From positions 1,699,772-1,763,771 of the forward strand of contig CAWDUQ010000002.1 in NCBI GenBank assembly GCA_963805495.1: a stretch of 64,000 nt of DNA. The letters are read 5' to 3'. Origin of the DNA: DAHUXD01 sp963805495 (GTDB lineage Bacteria; Acidobacteriota; Thermoanaerobaculia; UBA5066; Gp7-AA6). Shown in pieces: positions 31,844 to 40,299 of this stretch (the stretch's first letter is position 1; the number at the start of each line of letters is the position of its first letter). The translations under genes and the position numbers were made by a program. The notes below the pieces were generated by a model. It was not told where the DNA came from and did not search any database. It saw only the letters and a list, made by a program, of their open reading frames with translations.

Positions 31844-32536
31844 ATGCGGCGTCTGCCGAGCTTCTGGCGGGACGACAAGGGCCTGAGCGCGCTGCTCCTG
31901 ACCCTGGTAGCGACGCTCTTCGTGGCGCCCCCGCTGGTGGTCTCGGGAATGCTGGGTCCGATCGTCCTCGACGGGGTCTTCTCGCTCGTACTCATCAGCG
32001 GAGTCGCGGCCCTCTCCCATCGGCGCCTCCTGAAGGTCCTCGCGACGATTCTCGCGGTCCTCGCCGTGGCGACCCGCGCATGGACGATCTTCTCGTCGTC
32101 GCCGGCCGTCGCGCAGGCCAGCCGGTGGCTGGCGTTGATCTCGCTCCTCGTGCTGACCGTCCTCACGCTGGTGCAGGTCTTTCGGGCGGGCCCCATCACG
32201 AGGCACCGCATCGGAGGCGCGGTCGCGGCGTACCTTCTGCTCGGACTGACGTGGTCGACGGCGTACGAGATCGTCCTCGCCCGCATCCCGGACGCGCTCC
32301 GCCTTCCCGCGAACGAGAATCACCTGCTCGGCGTCGTCTACTTCAGCTTTGTGACGCTGACGACCGTCGGCTACGGCGACATCACTCCCGTGGCCCCGAT
32401 CGCGCGCAGCCTCGCCACGAGCGAGGCCCTCGTCGGCCAGCTCTTCCCCGCGATCCTGATCGCCCGCCTGGTTTCGATGGAGATCTCGGGGCGGGAACGC
32501 CACCGGATCGAGTCGGAGGACGCCCCAAAAAAGTAA
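31844..32536 (+). CDS. Potassium channel (ion_trans_2 type)
   Basis: A 230-aa membrane protein with about six hydrophobic helices. The last pair flanks the pore loop SFVTLTTVGYGDITPVAP, which contains the K+ selectivity filter TVGYGD near residue 173. There is no RCK or cyclic-nucleotide domain; the short charged C-terminus ends ESEDAPKK. It should form a K+ channel in the inner membrane, in keeping with the osmotic genes around it. ATG 31844 follows a short -10-like TAGAAT region. A hairpin terminator separates it from the convergent gene. Confidence 0.9.
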   Translation: MRRLPSFWRDDKGLSALLLTLVATLFVAPPLVVSGMLGPIVLDGVFSLVLISGVAALSHRRLLKVLATILAVLAVATRAWTIFSSSPAVAQASRWLALISLLVLTVLTLVQVFRAGPITRHRIGGAVAAYLLLGLTWSTAYEIVLARIPDALRLPANENHLLGVVYFSFVTLTTVGYGDITPVAPIARSLATSEALVGQLFPAILIARLVSMEISGRERHRIESEDAPKK

Positions 32537-32575
32537 GCCCGCGCGCCGGGCCCCGTCGGCCCCAACGCGCGGGCT
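32536..32575. terminator. Hairpin terminator between convergent genes
   Basis: AGCCCGCGCG at 32536-32545 pairs with CGCGCGGGCT at 32566-32575, a perfect 10-bp stem with a 20-base loop that holds a smaller GGCC pairing. It lies between the K+ channel stop and the stop of the 200-aa minus-strand gene, so it can serve both strands. A U tract is lacking. Confidence 0.6.
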
Positions 32576-32601
32576 CCTCGAGCCCGGAATCCTCGTCCGG
32601 A

Positions 32602-33204
32602 CTACTTGGGCGACACCGTGATGTTCTCGAGCCGCACCGGCTCGCCCATGTAGTTGTTGAGCTTGAGCTTGCCCGTCTTCGGGTCGATCGAGGCCTTGCC
32701 GGCCACCACGATCTTGCCCTCGCCCTTCTTGGCGCCCTTGGCGAACCGCATCTCGATGACGGTCGCGTCGTACTTGTTCGCGGCGCCGGGCGAGAGCATC
32801 GCCGCTCCCGAGAGCGGGCGGTTCGTCGCAATGACGACCTGGCGCGTGCCGTCCGGCAGGTCGTTCGAGCGCGCGTAGAAGAGGGCGTCGCCCATCGTCT
32901 CGGAGCCCTTGATGTAGCCGACCTGCGGCAGGTCCTGCATGATGTTGACCATCGCCTGCGAGCCCGAAGCCTTGAGCACGTTCTCGAGGAGCGCGCGCTC
33001 GCCGTCGGTCGACCAGCGGTTGATGACGATCTCGACGACGCCGGACTGGCCGCTCGTCACGCTGACGGCGAAGCCGGTGAACCTCTCGACGGCAACGTTG
33101 CCGGGCTCCGGGGCCTTCTTGTTGACCGCCTGAGCCGAGGCGGACGCCGCCACGGCAAGAGCACTTCCGATCACAGCCAGGACGAGTCCAGGACGCGGTT
33201 TCAT
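32602..33204 (-). CDS. Secreted protein of unknown function (200 aa)
   Basis: An exported 200-aa protein with a clear signal peptide (MKPRPGLVLAVIGSALAVAA, cleavage near ASAQA). The mature part has beta-rich segments such as FTGFAVSVTSGQSGVVEIVI, VVIATNRPLSGA and VIEMRFAKGAKKGEGKIVVA, ending in a motif of Gly/Lys turns (DPKTGKLKLNNY). I do not recognise a named family; the GLGxxVxVxxG-like pattern resembles unnamed exported proteins I know from Acidobacteriota. No catalytic motif was seen. The ATG follows GAGGAGG. It is probably transcribed alone, ending at the hairpin at 32536. Confidence 0.75.
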   Translation of the reverse strand: MKPRPGLVLAVIGSALAVAASASAQAVNKKAPEPGNVAVERFTGFAVSVTSGQSGVVEIVINRWSTDGERALLENVLKASGSQAMVNIMQDLPQVGYIKGSETMGDALFYARSNDLPDGTRQVVIATNRPLSGAAMLSPGAANKYDATVIEMRFAKGAKKGEGKIVVAGKASIDPKTGKLKLNNYMGEPVRLENITVSPK

Positions 33205-33282
33205 TGAATCCTCCTCTGACGCCTTCGACCGGGGGTGGTCGAGCGCGCCCGCTACTCTATCCCGAGGGGAGGCGACCGGGAG

Positions 33283-33603
33283 TCAGGTCAGGTAACCGGC
33301 CCGAACGGCCTGCAAAACGGCCCTCGTCCGATCGCGCACGCCGAGTTTCGACAGGATGCTGGAAACGTGGTTCTTGACGGTGCCCTCGACGAGATTGAGG
33401 GCCCGGGCGATCTCGCGGTTGCTGTAACCGCCGGTCAACAGCCGCAGGACCTCGACCTCCCTCCCCGTCAGCGGGTCCGCCGGTTCGAGCCGCGGGAAGT
33501 TCGCCACGAGGAAGACGCGAATCAAGCGCCGGACAACGCGCCGCCGGAGGTCCTGGCGCTCTGGCAGGAGCTCCAGGCCCGGGCCGAGAAGCGCCTCGGT
33601 CAC
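33283..33603 (-). CDS. LuxR/GerE-type HTH protein without receiver domain
   Basis: A 106-aa protein whose second half is a complete LuxR-type helix-turn-helix: DPLTGREVEVLRLLTGGYSN, REIARALNLVEGTVKNHVSS and ILSKLGVRDRTRAVLQA. The first 45 residues are helical and are not a receiver domain. GTG 33603 is the best start; upstream codons stay open but show no start or known fold. It is either a compact DNA-binding regulator or the 3' part of a NarL-type response regulator whose receiver has been lost. It lies between the secreted 200-aa gene and the amidase on the same strand. Confidence 0.65.
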   Translation of the reverse strand: MTEALLGPGLELLPERQDLRRRVVRRLIRVFLVANFPRLEPADPLTGREVEVLRLLTGGYSNREIARALNLVEGTVKNHVSSILSKLGVRDRTRAVLQAVRAGYLT

Positions 33604-33669
33604 CGCGCGATCGAATTTCGACAGTACGGGATCGCGGCGGCGGACTGAGCCTCGCCGCCGCCCGTCGGC

Positions 33670-35472
33670 TCAGAACCCGGGCGGGCGCTCCCCCGCGACG
33701 CCCGAGGCTTTCTCGAGGGCGACCGCCGCGGTCGCGATCGTCCCCTCGTCGAACATCCGCCCGATGAACGAGACCCCGTGGGGAACGCGCCGAGGCTTCG
33801 CGAAGGTCGGCATCGGGTTCTTCGGGTCCGGTGCCCAGTCGCTGCGCGCCTGAGTGACCTGGAGGAAACCCGTGCGCAGCACGATCGCGGGGTGGCCCGT
33901 GAAGTTCGTGATCGTCAGGATCTCGTCGCGCAGCGGCGGCGAGAGCAGGAGGTCGACCTCCCGGAAGATCTTCTCCATCTCCTGCGCGACCTTGCGGCGC
34001 ATGCGGTCCGCCTGAACATAGTCGACCGCCGACAGGAAGCGGGCCTGACGGAAGACGTTGGGCCAGGCGTCGGGGACCTGGGCCTTCAACTCGTCGAGAC
34101 CGTTCGAAAGCGTCAGCTCCTCAAAGGAGGCGGCCGCCTCGGCGAAGAGGATCGTGTTGAGCGACCCGTACGGCCAGTCCGGCAAGCGGACCTCGACCGG
34201 CGTCATGCCGAGCCTGCGGCAGGTTTCCAGGGCCGCGCGATCCACTTCGGTTGCCGGGCTCTCGTTCATCCAGGCCGCGACATAACCGACCTTGAGACCC
34301 TTCACCGGCCCCTTTGCGTCGAAGTCGAGGTGGCTCGGCACGCTCGAGAGGTCGCCGGGGTCGGGGCCCGTGATCGCCTGGAGAACGAGCATCGCGTCCT
34401 CGACGCCGCGCGTCATCGGCCCGAGCTTGTCGAGCGACCAGCAGAGAGCCATCGCTCCGGTTCGCGGCACCCGGCCGAAGGTCGGCCGCAGGCCGGTCAC
34501 GCCGCAGCGGACCGCGGGGTCGATGATGGAGCCGCCGGTCTCGCTGCCGACCGAGAAGCCGACGAGCGCCGCGGCCGTGGCGGCGCCGGGGCCCGCGCTC
34601 GAGCCGCCCGAGCCCTCCTCGAGGAGCCACGGGTTCATCGTCTGGCCGCCGAACCAGATGTCGTTCAGGGCCAGGGCGCCGAGCGACAGCTTGGCCATGA
34701 GGACCGCGCCCGCCTTCTGCAGACGGTCGACGACGGCCGAGTCCGCTTCGGGGACCCGGTTGCGATAAGGCTCGGCGCCGTAGGTCGTCCGGATCCCCTT
34801 CGTGTCCATGAGGTCCTTCACGCCGAACGGAATGCCGTGGAGCGGTCCCCGGTACCTGCCCGCCGCGATCTCCGCGTCGGCGCGCCTGGCCTGCGCGAGC
34901 GCCGTCTCTGTCGTCAGCGTGATGATGCAGTGGAGCTTCCCGTCGAAACGCGCCACCCGATCGAGATAGATGCGCGTCAGCCGCTCGGAGGTGAGCGCCC
35001 GCGACTTGATCCACTGGCCCTGCGCGGCGATCGTGGCGAAGGCGATGTCCTCGTCCTTCTTCGGCAGCGGGCCGGGATCGGCGGCGGTCGCGACGAAACG
35101 ATCGCGTGTCGGCCCCGGGGCGACGCCCGGGATCATCGGGTTCCAGAGCGTCGCCGGGACCACGTCGGTCCCGAGGGCGAGCTTGCGCGGACCGGTCCGC
35201 CGTTCCATCGTCGAGGCCATCGCGCGCTGCCAGCTTCCGGCGATCTGCGCCTGCTGCGTCGGGGTGAACTCGACGCGCACGAGCTTCTGCGCCTCGACGA
35301 CGGTCGCCGTCGTGATGTCGGGACCGACCGGCGGCGCGGTGCCGAACGCGGGCGGCGTGCCCTCGACCGGCGTGGGGATGGGGTCCGGCGCGGCAACGGC
35401 TCTCCGCGCGGCGGCGGCCCCGACGACTCCGGCGGCGGTGCGGGCGAGAAACTTCCGGCGCGACTGCGACAT
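33670..35472 (-). CDS. Amidase signature family enzyme, Tat-exported
   Basis: A 600-aa protein. The N-terminus MSQSRRKFLARTAAGVVGAA is a twin-arginine signal, so the folded enzyme goes to the periplasm. The amidase-signature core shows GVKDLMDTKG (catalytic Lys near 218), EEGSGGSSAGPGAATAAALV and VGSETGGSIIDPAVRCGVTG (Ser-cisSer-Lys triad). Family members hydrolyse amides; some close relatives are annotated as GatA-like, but here the export signal rules out the tRNA amidotransferase role. The substrate is unknown. The ATG at 35472 is preceded by an AGGAGA site. It is divergent from the first alpha/beta hydrolase across 297 bases. Confidence 0.9.
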   Translation of the reverse strand: MSQSRRKFLARTAAGVVGAAAARRAVAAPDPIPTPVEGTPPAFGTAPPVGPDITTATVVEAQKLVRVEFTPTQQAQIAGSWQRAMASTMERRTGPRKLALGTDVVPATLWNPMIPGVAPGPTRDRFVATAADPGPLPKKDEDIAFATIAAQGQWIKSRALTSERLTRIYLDRVARFDGKLHCIITLTTETALAQARRADAEIAAGRYRGPLHGIPFGVKDLMDTKGIRTTYGAEPYRNRVPEADSAVVDRLQKAGAVLMAKLSLGALALNDIWFGGQTMNPWLLEEGSGGSSAGPGAATAAALVGFSVGSETGGSIIDPAVRCGVTGLRPTFGRVPRTGAMALCWSLDKLGPMTRGVEDAMLVLQAITGPDPGDLSSVPSHLDFDAKGPVKGLKVGYVAAWMNESPATEVDRAALETCRRLGMTPVEVRLPDWPYGSLNTILFAEAAASFEELTLSNGLDELKAQVPDAWPNVFRQARFLSAVDYVQADRMRRKVAQEMEKIFREVDLLLSPPLRDEILTITNFTGHPAIVLRTGFLQVTQARSDWAPDPKNPMPTFAKPRRVPHGVSFIGRMFDEGTIATAAVALEKASGVAGERPPGF

Positions 35473-35529
35473 GGACGTCTCCTGTTTTCGGCAATCCTAT
35501 GCTCAGCCGACTCCGCCCGCAGGCGGCGG

Positions 35530-35564
35530 CCGGGCCGCCGGCGCAAGAAAGGCCGGCGGCCCGG
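35530..35564. repeat. Strong inverted repeat between divergent genes
   Basis: CCGGGCCGCCGGC and GCCGGCGGCCCGG form a perfect 13-bp stem around the 9-base loop GCAAGAAAG. It lies between the divergent amidase and hydrolase genes, where a terminator is not expected, so it may be a structured 5' leader or a mobile palindrome. The rest of the 35473-35769 gap shows only a TGATAGAAAAT promoter-like stretch before 35770. Confidence 0.55.
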
Positions 35565-35769
35565 GGATCGCCGGCCGAAAGATTCGCAGAAAAGGACCGC
35601 TACGGCGATGCTCGAAGCGATAGAGGGTCGGTCCGGAAAGCCGTCATCTGGTCCCGTCGGGACAGGATCCCCGGGACGATAGACCGGGCCCGCGCCGCAG
35701 CCTCGATGCTGATCGGCCTCGCGACCGTCTTCGCATCGGCGTGATAGAAAATCCCGCGGGAGGAGAGCG

Positions 35770-36600
35770 ATGCCCTTCGTGACCGTCGGAACGGAGAATT
35801 CCGGGTCGATCGACCTCTACTACGAAGACCACGGTGGCGGAAAACCCGTGGTCCTCGTCCACGGGTGGCCGCTCTCGGGCCGTTCCTGGGAGAAGCAGAC
35901 GACCGCGCTCCTCGAGGGCGGTTACCGCGTCGTCACCTACGACCGGAGGGGATTCGGAGAATCGAGCAAGCCGACGGTCGGCTACGACTACGACACGCTG
36001 GCCGCCGACCTGAACGCGGTCGTCACCAGACTCGACCTGCGCGACGCGGCGCTCGCGGGCTTCTCGATGGGCGGCGGCGAAGTGGCACGGTACATCGGGA
36101 CCTACGGCTCCGAGCGCGTGCGCAAGGCCGTGTTCCTCGGCGCGATCCCGCCGTTTCTGCTCAAGACCCCGGACAACCCGTCGGGGGTCGAGCGCGAGGT
36201 CTTCGGAGGGATCGAACAGGGCCTCGCCGCCGACCGACCGGCGTTTCTCGCCGGCTTCCTCCGCAATTTCTACAACGTCGACGTTCTCGGCGGAACGCGC
36301 GTCAGCGAGGAGCTCGTCCGGCTGAGCTGGACGGTCGCCGCCGGGGCCTCGCCCGTCGCCACCCTCGCCTGCGTGTCGGCGTGGTTGACCGACTTCCGCG
36401 GGGATCTCGCGAAGATCGACGTGCCCACCCTCGTCGTCCACGGAGACGCCGACCGCATCGTCCCGCTGGAGATCTCGGGCCGGCGGACGCACGAAGCCGT
36501 CCCGGGAAGCCGGCTCGTGGTTCTGAAGGACGCTCCCCACGGGTTCATCTGGACCCACGCCGACGAAGCCAATCGCGCGATGCTGGACTTTCTGAATTGA
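35770..36600 (+). CDS. Alpha/beta hydrolase, non-haem chloroperoxidase-like
   Basis: A 276-aa soluble alpha/beta hydrolase. HGWPLSGRSWEKQ (oxyanion region), GFSMGGGEVARYI (nucleophile Ser), DADRIVP (acid) and APHGFIWTH (His) form the triad of the cofactor-free haloperoxidase/arylesterase group. Family enzymes hydrolyse esters or lactones and show perhydrolase activity; the natural substrate is unknown. It is the first of three tandem hydrolase genes (16- and 10-base gaps). The ATG follows GGGAGGAGAGCG. The next gene is a paralogue. Confidence 0.88.
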   Translation: MPFVTVGTENSGSIDLYYEDHGGGKPVVLVHGWPLSGRSWEKQTTALLEGGYRVVTYDRRGFGESSKPTVGYDYDTLAADLNAVVTRLDLRDAALAGFSMGGGEVARYIGTYGSERVRKAVFLGAIPPFLLKTPDNPSGVEREVFGGIEQGLAADRPAFLAGFLRNFYNVDVLGGTRVSEELVRLSWTVAAGASPVATLACVSAWLTDFRGDLAKIDVPTLVVHGDADRIVPLEISGRRTHEAVPGSRLVVLKDAPHGFIWTHADEANRAMLDFLN

Positions 36601-36616
36601 GAGTGGAGGACGGACG

Positions 36617-37438
36617 ATGAGCACGTTCACGACCAGGGACGGAACGCAGATCTACTACAACGACTGGGGCACGGGCCAGCCCGTCGTCTTCAGCCACGGC
36701 TGGCCGCTGTCCGCGGACGCTTTCGAGGACCAGATGTTCTTCCTGGCCTCGCGGGGCTTCCGCTGCATCGCCCACGACCGGCGCGGACACGGCCGCTCGG
36801 GCCAGCCCTGGGACGGCAACGACATGGATCACTACGCCGACGACCTCGCCGAGCTCGTCGGGCACCTCGACCTGAAAAATGCGGTCCACGTCGGACACTC
36901 GACGGGAGGAGGCGAAGTCGCCCGCTACATCGGCCGACACGGCACCAACCGCGTGGCCAGGGCAGTCCTGATCAGTGCCGTCCCGCCCCTCATGCTGAAG
37001 ACCGCCGCCAACCCGGGGGGCCTGCCGATGGAGGCCTTCGATCAGATCCGCGCCGGGGTCGCCGCCGACCGCTCCCAGTTCTGGAAGGACCTGACGCTGC
37101 CGTTCTACGGCTACAACCGGCCCGGCGCGAAGATCTCCCAGGGAATCCGGGATTCCTTCTGGCTCCAGAGCATGATGGCCGGCTTCCCCGCTTCGTACTT
37201 CTGCATCAAGGCCTTCTCGGAGACGGACCTGACGGAAGATCTCAAGAAGTTCGACGTGCCGACGCTCATCCTCCACGGGGACGATGATCAAATCGTGCCG
37301 ATCGGGGCCTCGGCGATGCTCTCGTCGAAGATCGTGAAAGGCGCGAAGCTCAAGGTCTATCCGGGCCTCCCGCACGGCATGTGCTCGACGCACAAGGATC
37401 GGATCAACGCCGACCTGCTGGACTTCCTGAAGGCCTGA
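36617..37438 (+). CDS. Alpha/beta hydrolase, non-haem chloroperoxidase-like (second copy)
   Basis: A 273-aa paralogue of the preceding protein: SHGWPLSADAFEDQ, GHSTGGGEVARYIGRHG, DDDQIVPIG and LPHGMCSTH give the complete triad. It has no signal peptide. The motif GGGEVARYIG is shared by both copies, which suggests a tandem duplication followed by divergence. The expected reaction is ester hydrolysis or perhydrolysis in the cytoplasm. The gap to its neighbours is 16 bases before and 10 after, so this is one operon. Confidence 0.88.
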   Translation: MSTFTTRDGTQIYYNDWGTGQPVVFSHGWPLSADAFEDQMFFLASRGFRCIAHDRRGHGRSGQPWDGNDMDHYADDLAELVGHLDLKNAVHVGHSTGGGEVARYIGRHGTNRVARAVLISAVPPLMLKTAANPGGLPMEAFDQIRAGVAADRSQFWKDLTLPFYGYNRPGAKISQGIRDSFWLQSMMAGFPASYFCIKAFSETDLTEDLKKFDVPTLILHGDDDQIVPIGASAMLSSKIVKGAKLKVYPGLPHGMCSTHKDRINADLLDFLKA

Positions 37439-37448
37439 GGGGCGAAAA

Positions 37449-38372
37449 ATGAGCCGCTTGAAATTCTCCCGAACCGCGGCGTCGCTCGTCCTCGGCGCCG
37501 GCCTGCTCCTGCCGGCCGCGCCGGGTCGCGGCCAGCCGTCCCCGACGAAGATCGACTCGCGCCGGGCGAAGGCCGACGGCGTCGACTTCCAGTACCTCAC
37601 GGCGGGTCACGGGCCAGCGCTCGTCCTGCTCCACGGCTATGCCGAGACGTCGCGGATGTGGAAACCGATCATCCCGCGGCTCGCGGAGCGCTTCACCGTG
37701 ATCGCGCCGGACCTGCCGGGGATCGGAGACTCCTCGATCCCGGTCGACGGCCAGGACATGACGACCGCTGCACGGCGGGTCCACGCGCTCGTCCGCTCCC
37801 TCGGTGTCGAGAAGGCGCGCGTCGTCGGACACGACATCGGCCTCATGGTGGCCTACGCCTACGCCGCGCAGTTCCCCGCGGAAGTCGAGAAGCTCGTCCT
37901 GATGGACGCCTTCCTGCCGGGAGTCGAGGGCTGGGAGGCCGTCTACGACAATCCGTCGCTGTGGCACTTCCGCTTCAACGGGCCGACGCCCGAGGCCCTG
38001 ATCCGCGGCCGCGAGCGGACGTACTTCGAGCACTACTGGAACGACTTCGCCGCCGACCGGAACCACTCGATTCCCGAGTCGGACCGCCGGGCCTACACCG
38101 CCGCCTACTCCCGGCCGGGGCGCATGCGGTCGGGCTGGGCCTACTTCGTCTCGTTTCCGCAGGCGGCGAAGGACTTCGAGATGCTCGCGCGGACCCGATT
38201 GGCGATGCCGGTCCTCGTCGTCGGCGGCGAGAAGTCCCTCGGCCGGGTCCTCGGAGACCAGACGCGGCTCGTCGCGTCGGACGTGACAGTCGTCGTCCTG
38301 AAGGACACGGGGCACTGGGTGCTCGAGGAGAACCCGAAGGCCACGACCCAGGCGCTGGTCCAGTTTCTGTAG
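37449..38372 (+). CDS. Exported alpha/beta hydrolase of the epoxide hydrolase / dehalogenase group
   Basis: A 307-aa protein with a signal peptide (KFSRTAASLVLGAGLLLPAA) that sends it to the periplasm. The nucleophile elbow is GHDIG, with Asp in place of Ser, as in haloalkane dehalogenases, fluoroacetate dehalogenases and epoxide hydrolases. HGYAETSRMW holds the oxyanion site and TGHWVLEENP the catalytic His. It is the third hydrolase of the operon, but a different subfamily from the first two. The ATG lies after GGGGCGAAA. A GC-rich hairpin follows the stop. Confidence 0.85.
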   Translation: MSRLKFSRTAASLVLGAGLLLPAAPGRGQPSPTKIDSRRAKADGVDFQYLTAGHGPALVLLHGYAETSRMWKPIIPRLAERFTVIAPDLPGIGDSSIPVDGQDMTTAARRVHALVRSLGVEKARVVGHDIGLMVAYAYAAQFPAEVEKLVLMDAFLPGVEGWEAVYDNPSLWHFRFNGPTPEALIRGRERTYFEHYWNDFAADRNHSIPESDRRAYTAAYSRPGRMRSGWAYFVSFPQAAKDFEMLARTRLAMPVLVVGGEKSLGRVLGDQTRLVASDVTVVVLKDTGHWVLEENPKATTQALVQFL

Positions 38373-38393
38373 TCCGATCGAGCGACCCTCCGC

Positions 38394-38432
38394 CCGGGAT
38401 GCCGGCGGGCGAGACGCCGGCAAGCATCCCGG
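38394..38432 (+). terminator. Hairpin after the hydrolase operon
   Basis: CCGGGATGC pairs with GCATCCCGG, and inside it CGGCG pairs with CGCCG across a short bulge. It lies 22 bases after the third hydrolase stop and before the antiporter, so it probably ends the operon. No U tract is present. Confidence 0.5.
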
Positions 38433-38535
38433 CGCGGCGCGCATCTTCCCGGTCAGAGAGCGGCCGCCGATGCTCGGTCGGGTCCGCCGCGCCCGCCGGG
38501 AGAACGCGCGGAATCCTATAGAACTAGAATCCCGC

Positions 38536-39801
38536 ATGCGGCTGCTCGAGTCCTTCGCTCTCCTGATCATCGCGGCCGCGGTCTTCAGCTTCCTGAACAC
38601 GTCCGTGCTGAAGCTGCCGACGACGATCGGCCTGCTGCTGAGCGGGCTCGCGGCTTCGGCCGTCATCCTGGCGGTCAACACCGTCTTCCCCGCCCTCGAC
38701 GTCACGGCCGACGCGCGGCGACTGATCGGGCAGATCGACTTCGGGCGGTTCCTCTTCCGGGGGGCCCTGAGCTTTCTCCTCTTCGCCGGCGCCCTGCGTC
38801 TGAACATCGACGACATCCGCCGCGAAAAGGTTCCGGTCGCCGTCCTCGCCTTCCTGGGGGTTGTCCTGTCCGCCGCAATCGTTGGCTTCGCCAGCTATGC
38901 CGCCTTCCCGTGGCTCGGCGCCCGCGTCCCCCTCGCGTATGCCCTGGCGTTCGGCGCACTGATCTCCCCGACCGATCCGATCGCCGTCATCGGGATCCTG
39001 GAGTCGCGCCACGTCCCGAAGACGCTGCAGACCCGAATGACGGGCGAGAGTCTCTTCAACGACGGGCTGTCCGTCGTCGTATTCTCGGTGCTCCTGACGA
39101 TGGCCGAGGGGGGAGGCGTCTCGGGCGGCCGGGCGGAGTTTCTCGACGTCGCGCTGCTCCTGGGCCGGGAAGTGATCGGCGGCGCCGCCCTCGGGCTCGG
39201 AATCGGCCTCGCCGCGTACGCGGCCATGAAGCGAATCGACGAGCCCAACGTCGAGGTGCTCCTGAGCTTCGGACTCGTGGCCGCGATCATGCTCGCCGCG
39301 GCGAAAACCGGGGTCTCGGCGCCACTGGCCTGCGTGATGGCCGGGCTCCTGATCGGGAATCGGGGTCGACGGGTGGCCATGAAGGAGGCGACTCGCGACG
39401 CTCTCGACCAGATCTGGTCCTTCGTCGACGCGCTGCTGAACGCGATGCTCTTTCTGCTGCTCGGCCTGGAGGCCCTGTTTCTCTGGTCGGAGGCCCGCCA
39501 CGCGCTTTCGCTGCTCCTCCTCGTTCCGGTCGTGATCGCGGCCCGCGGAATTTCGGTCGGTGCGGGGATCGCGATTCTCGGCCGCCGGTACAAATTCGGA
39601 CGCGGCTCCCTGGCGATCCTCACGTGGGGAGGCCTGCGGGGCGGGATATCGCTGGCAATGGCGCTTTCGCTGCCGCACTTTCCGGGCCGCAGCGAGGTTC
39701 TCATCGCCACTTACGGGATCGCGGTGTTCTCGATCGTCGTGCAGGGACTTACGCTGGGACCGATGACGCGCCACGTCCTGCGGCAACGCCAGACCGAATA
39801 A
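38536..39801 (+). CDS. Na+/H+ antiporter, CPA1/NhaP family
   Basis: A 421-aa membrane protein with about 12 hydrophobic helices. Conserved family segments are SFLLFAGALRLNIDDIR, GALISPTDPIAVIGIL and RMTGESLFNDGLSVVVF, which contain the ion-binding Asp residues, and GLRGGISLAMALSLP near the end. It exchanges Na+ (or K+) for protons at the inner membrane. It has no C-terminal regulatory domain. ATG 38536 (MRLLESFALL) starts exactly at the first helix; the open frame extends upstream without a better start. A TATAGAAC promoter-like stretch precedes it. Confidence 0.92.
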   Translation: MRLLESFALLIIAAAVFSFLNTSVLKLPTTIGLLLSGLAASAVILAVNTVFPALDVTADARRLIGQIDFGRFLFRGALSFLLFAGALRLNIDDIRREKVPVAVLAFLGVVLSAAIVGFASYAAFPWLGARVPLAYALAFGALISPTDPIAVIGILESRHVPKTLQTRMTGESLFNDGLSVVVFSVLLTMAEGGGVSGGRAEFLDVALLLGREVIGGAALGLGIGLAAYAAMKRIDEPNVEVLLSFGLVAAIMLAAAKTGVSAPLACVMAGLLIGNRGRRVAMKEATRDALDQIWSFVDALLNAMLFLLLGLEALFLWSEARHALSLLLLVPVVIAARGISVGAGIAILGRRYKFGRGSLAILTWGGLRGGISLAMALSLPHFPGRSEVLIATYGIAVFSIVVQGLTLGPMTRHVLRQRQTE

Positions 39802-39833
39802 GCGAGAACGATCGGGCTTTGGGTTCGGTCGTC

Positions 39834-39849
39834 TGGCATCGATTTCGCA
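39834..39849 (+). promoter_or_regulatory. Candidate sigma-54 promoter of the ASRT-poxB operon
   Basis: TGGCATCGATTTCGCA has GGCA and the -12 GC at correct spacing, close to the element before the AsmA-like gene (TGGCATCGACCTTGCG). The predicted start near 39860 is 42 bases before the TTG start at 39902. Confidence 0.45.
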
Positions 39850-39901
39850 CCCTGTAGGGAGGAAGGGCCGCAATTCGCGGCTGCCGCCATCGGGAGGCGA
39901 G

Positions 39902-40276
39902 TTGGAACCACTGGGCCGAAAGCGCTGGGCGATCGCCGACGGATACATACCGGGTCAGAGCCAGGGCCCGGCGCCCGAGCTGACGAGTCACGAAGCCGTC
40001 TGCTTCCTCAACGTTTCCGAACGTGACGCGAACGTCTCAATGACGGTCTTCTTCGGCGATCGGGACGCGGCCGGGCCCTATCGCTTCACGGTCGGCGCGC
40101 GGCGCACCCTTCATCTTCGCTTCAATGATCTCGCGGACCCGGAGCCGATCCCCCGCGACACGCCTTATGCCAGCCTCGTCGAATCGGACGTACCGGTCGT
40201 CGTGCAGCAGACGCGGCTCGACTCGCGCCAGCCGGCCAACGCGCTGATCTCCACGATCGCCTATTCGGAGCCCTGA
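39902..40276 (+). CDS. Sensory rhodopsin transducer-like protein (ASRT/PF07100 type)
   Basis: A 124-aa soluble beta protein starting with TTG after a GGGAGGCGAG site. GRKRWAIADGYIPGQSQGPA, SHEAVCFLNVSERDANV, VFFGDRDAAGPYRFTVGARR, LHLRFNDLADPEPIPRDTPY and VQQTRLDSRQPANALISTIA closely follow the Anabaena sensory rhodopsin transducer fold. Many relatives occur in bacteria without rhodopsin, where they may bind sugars or DNA; the role here is unknown. No rhodopsin gene is in the window. It heads the operon with the PoxB-like enzyme, 23 bases downstream. Confidence 0.82.
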   Translation: MEPLGRKRWAIADGYIPGQSQGPAPELTSHEAVCFLNVSERDANVSMTVFFGDRDAAGPYRFTVGARRTLHLRFNDLADPEPIPRDTPYASLVESDVPVVVQQTRLDSRQPANALISTIAYSEP

Positions 40277-40299
40277 CACCGAAAACGAAAGGAGCCACC

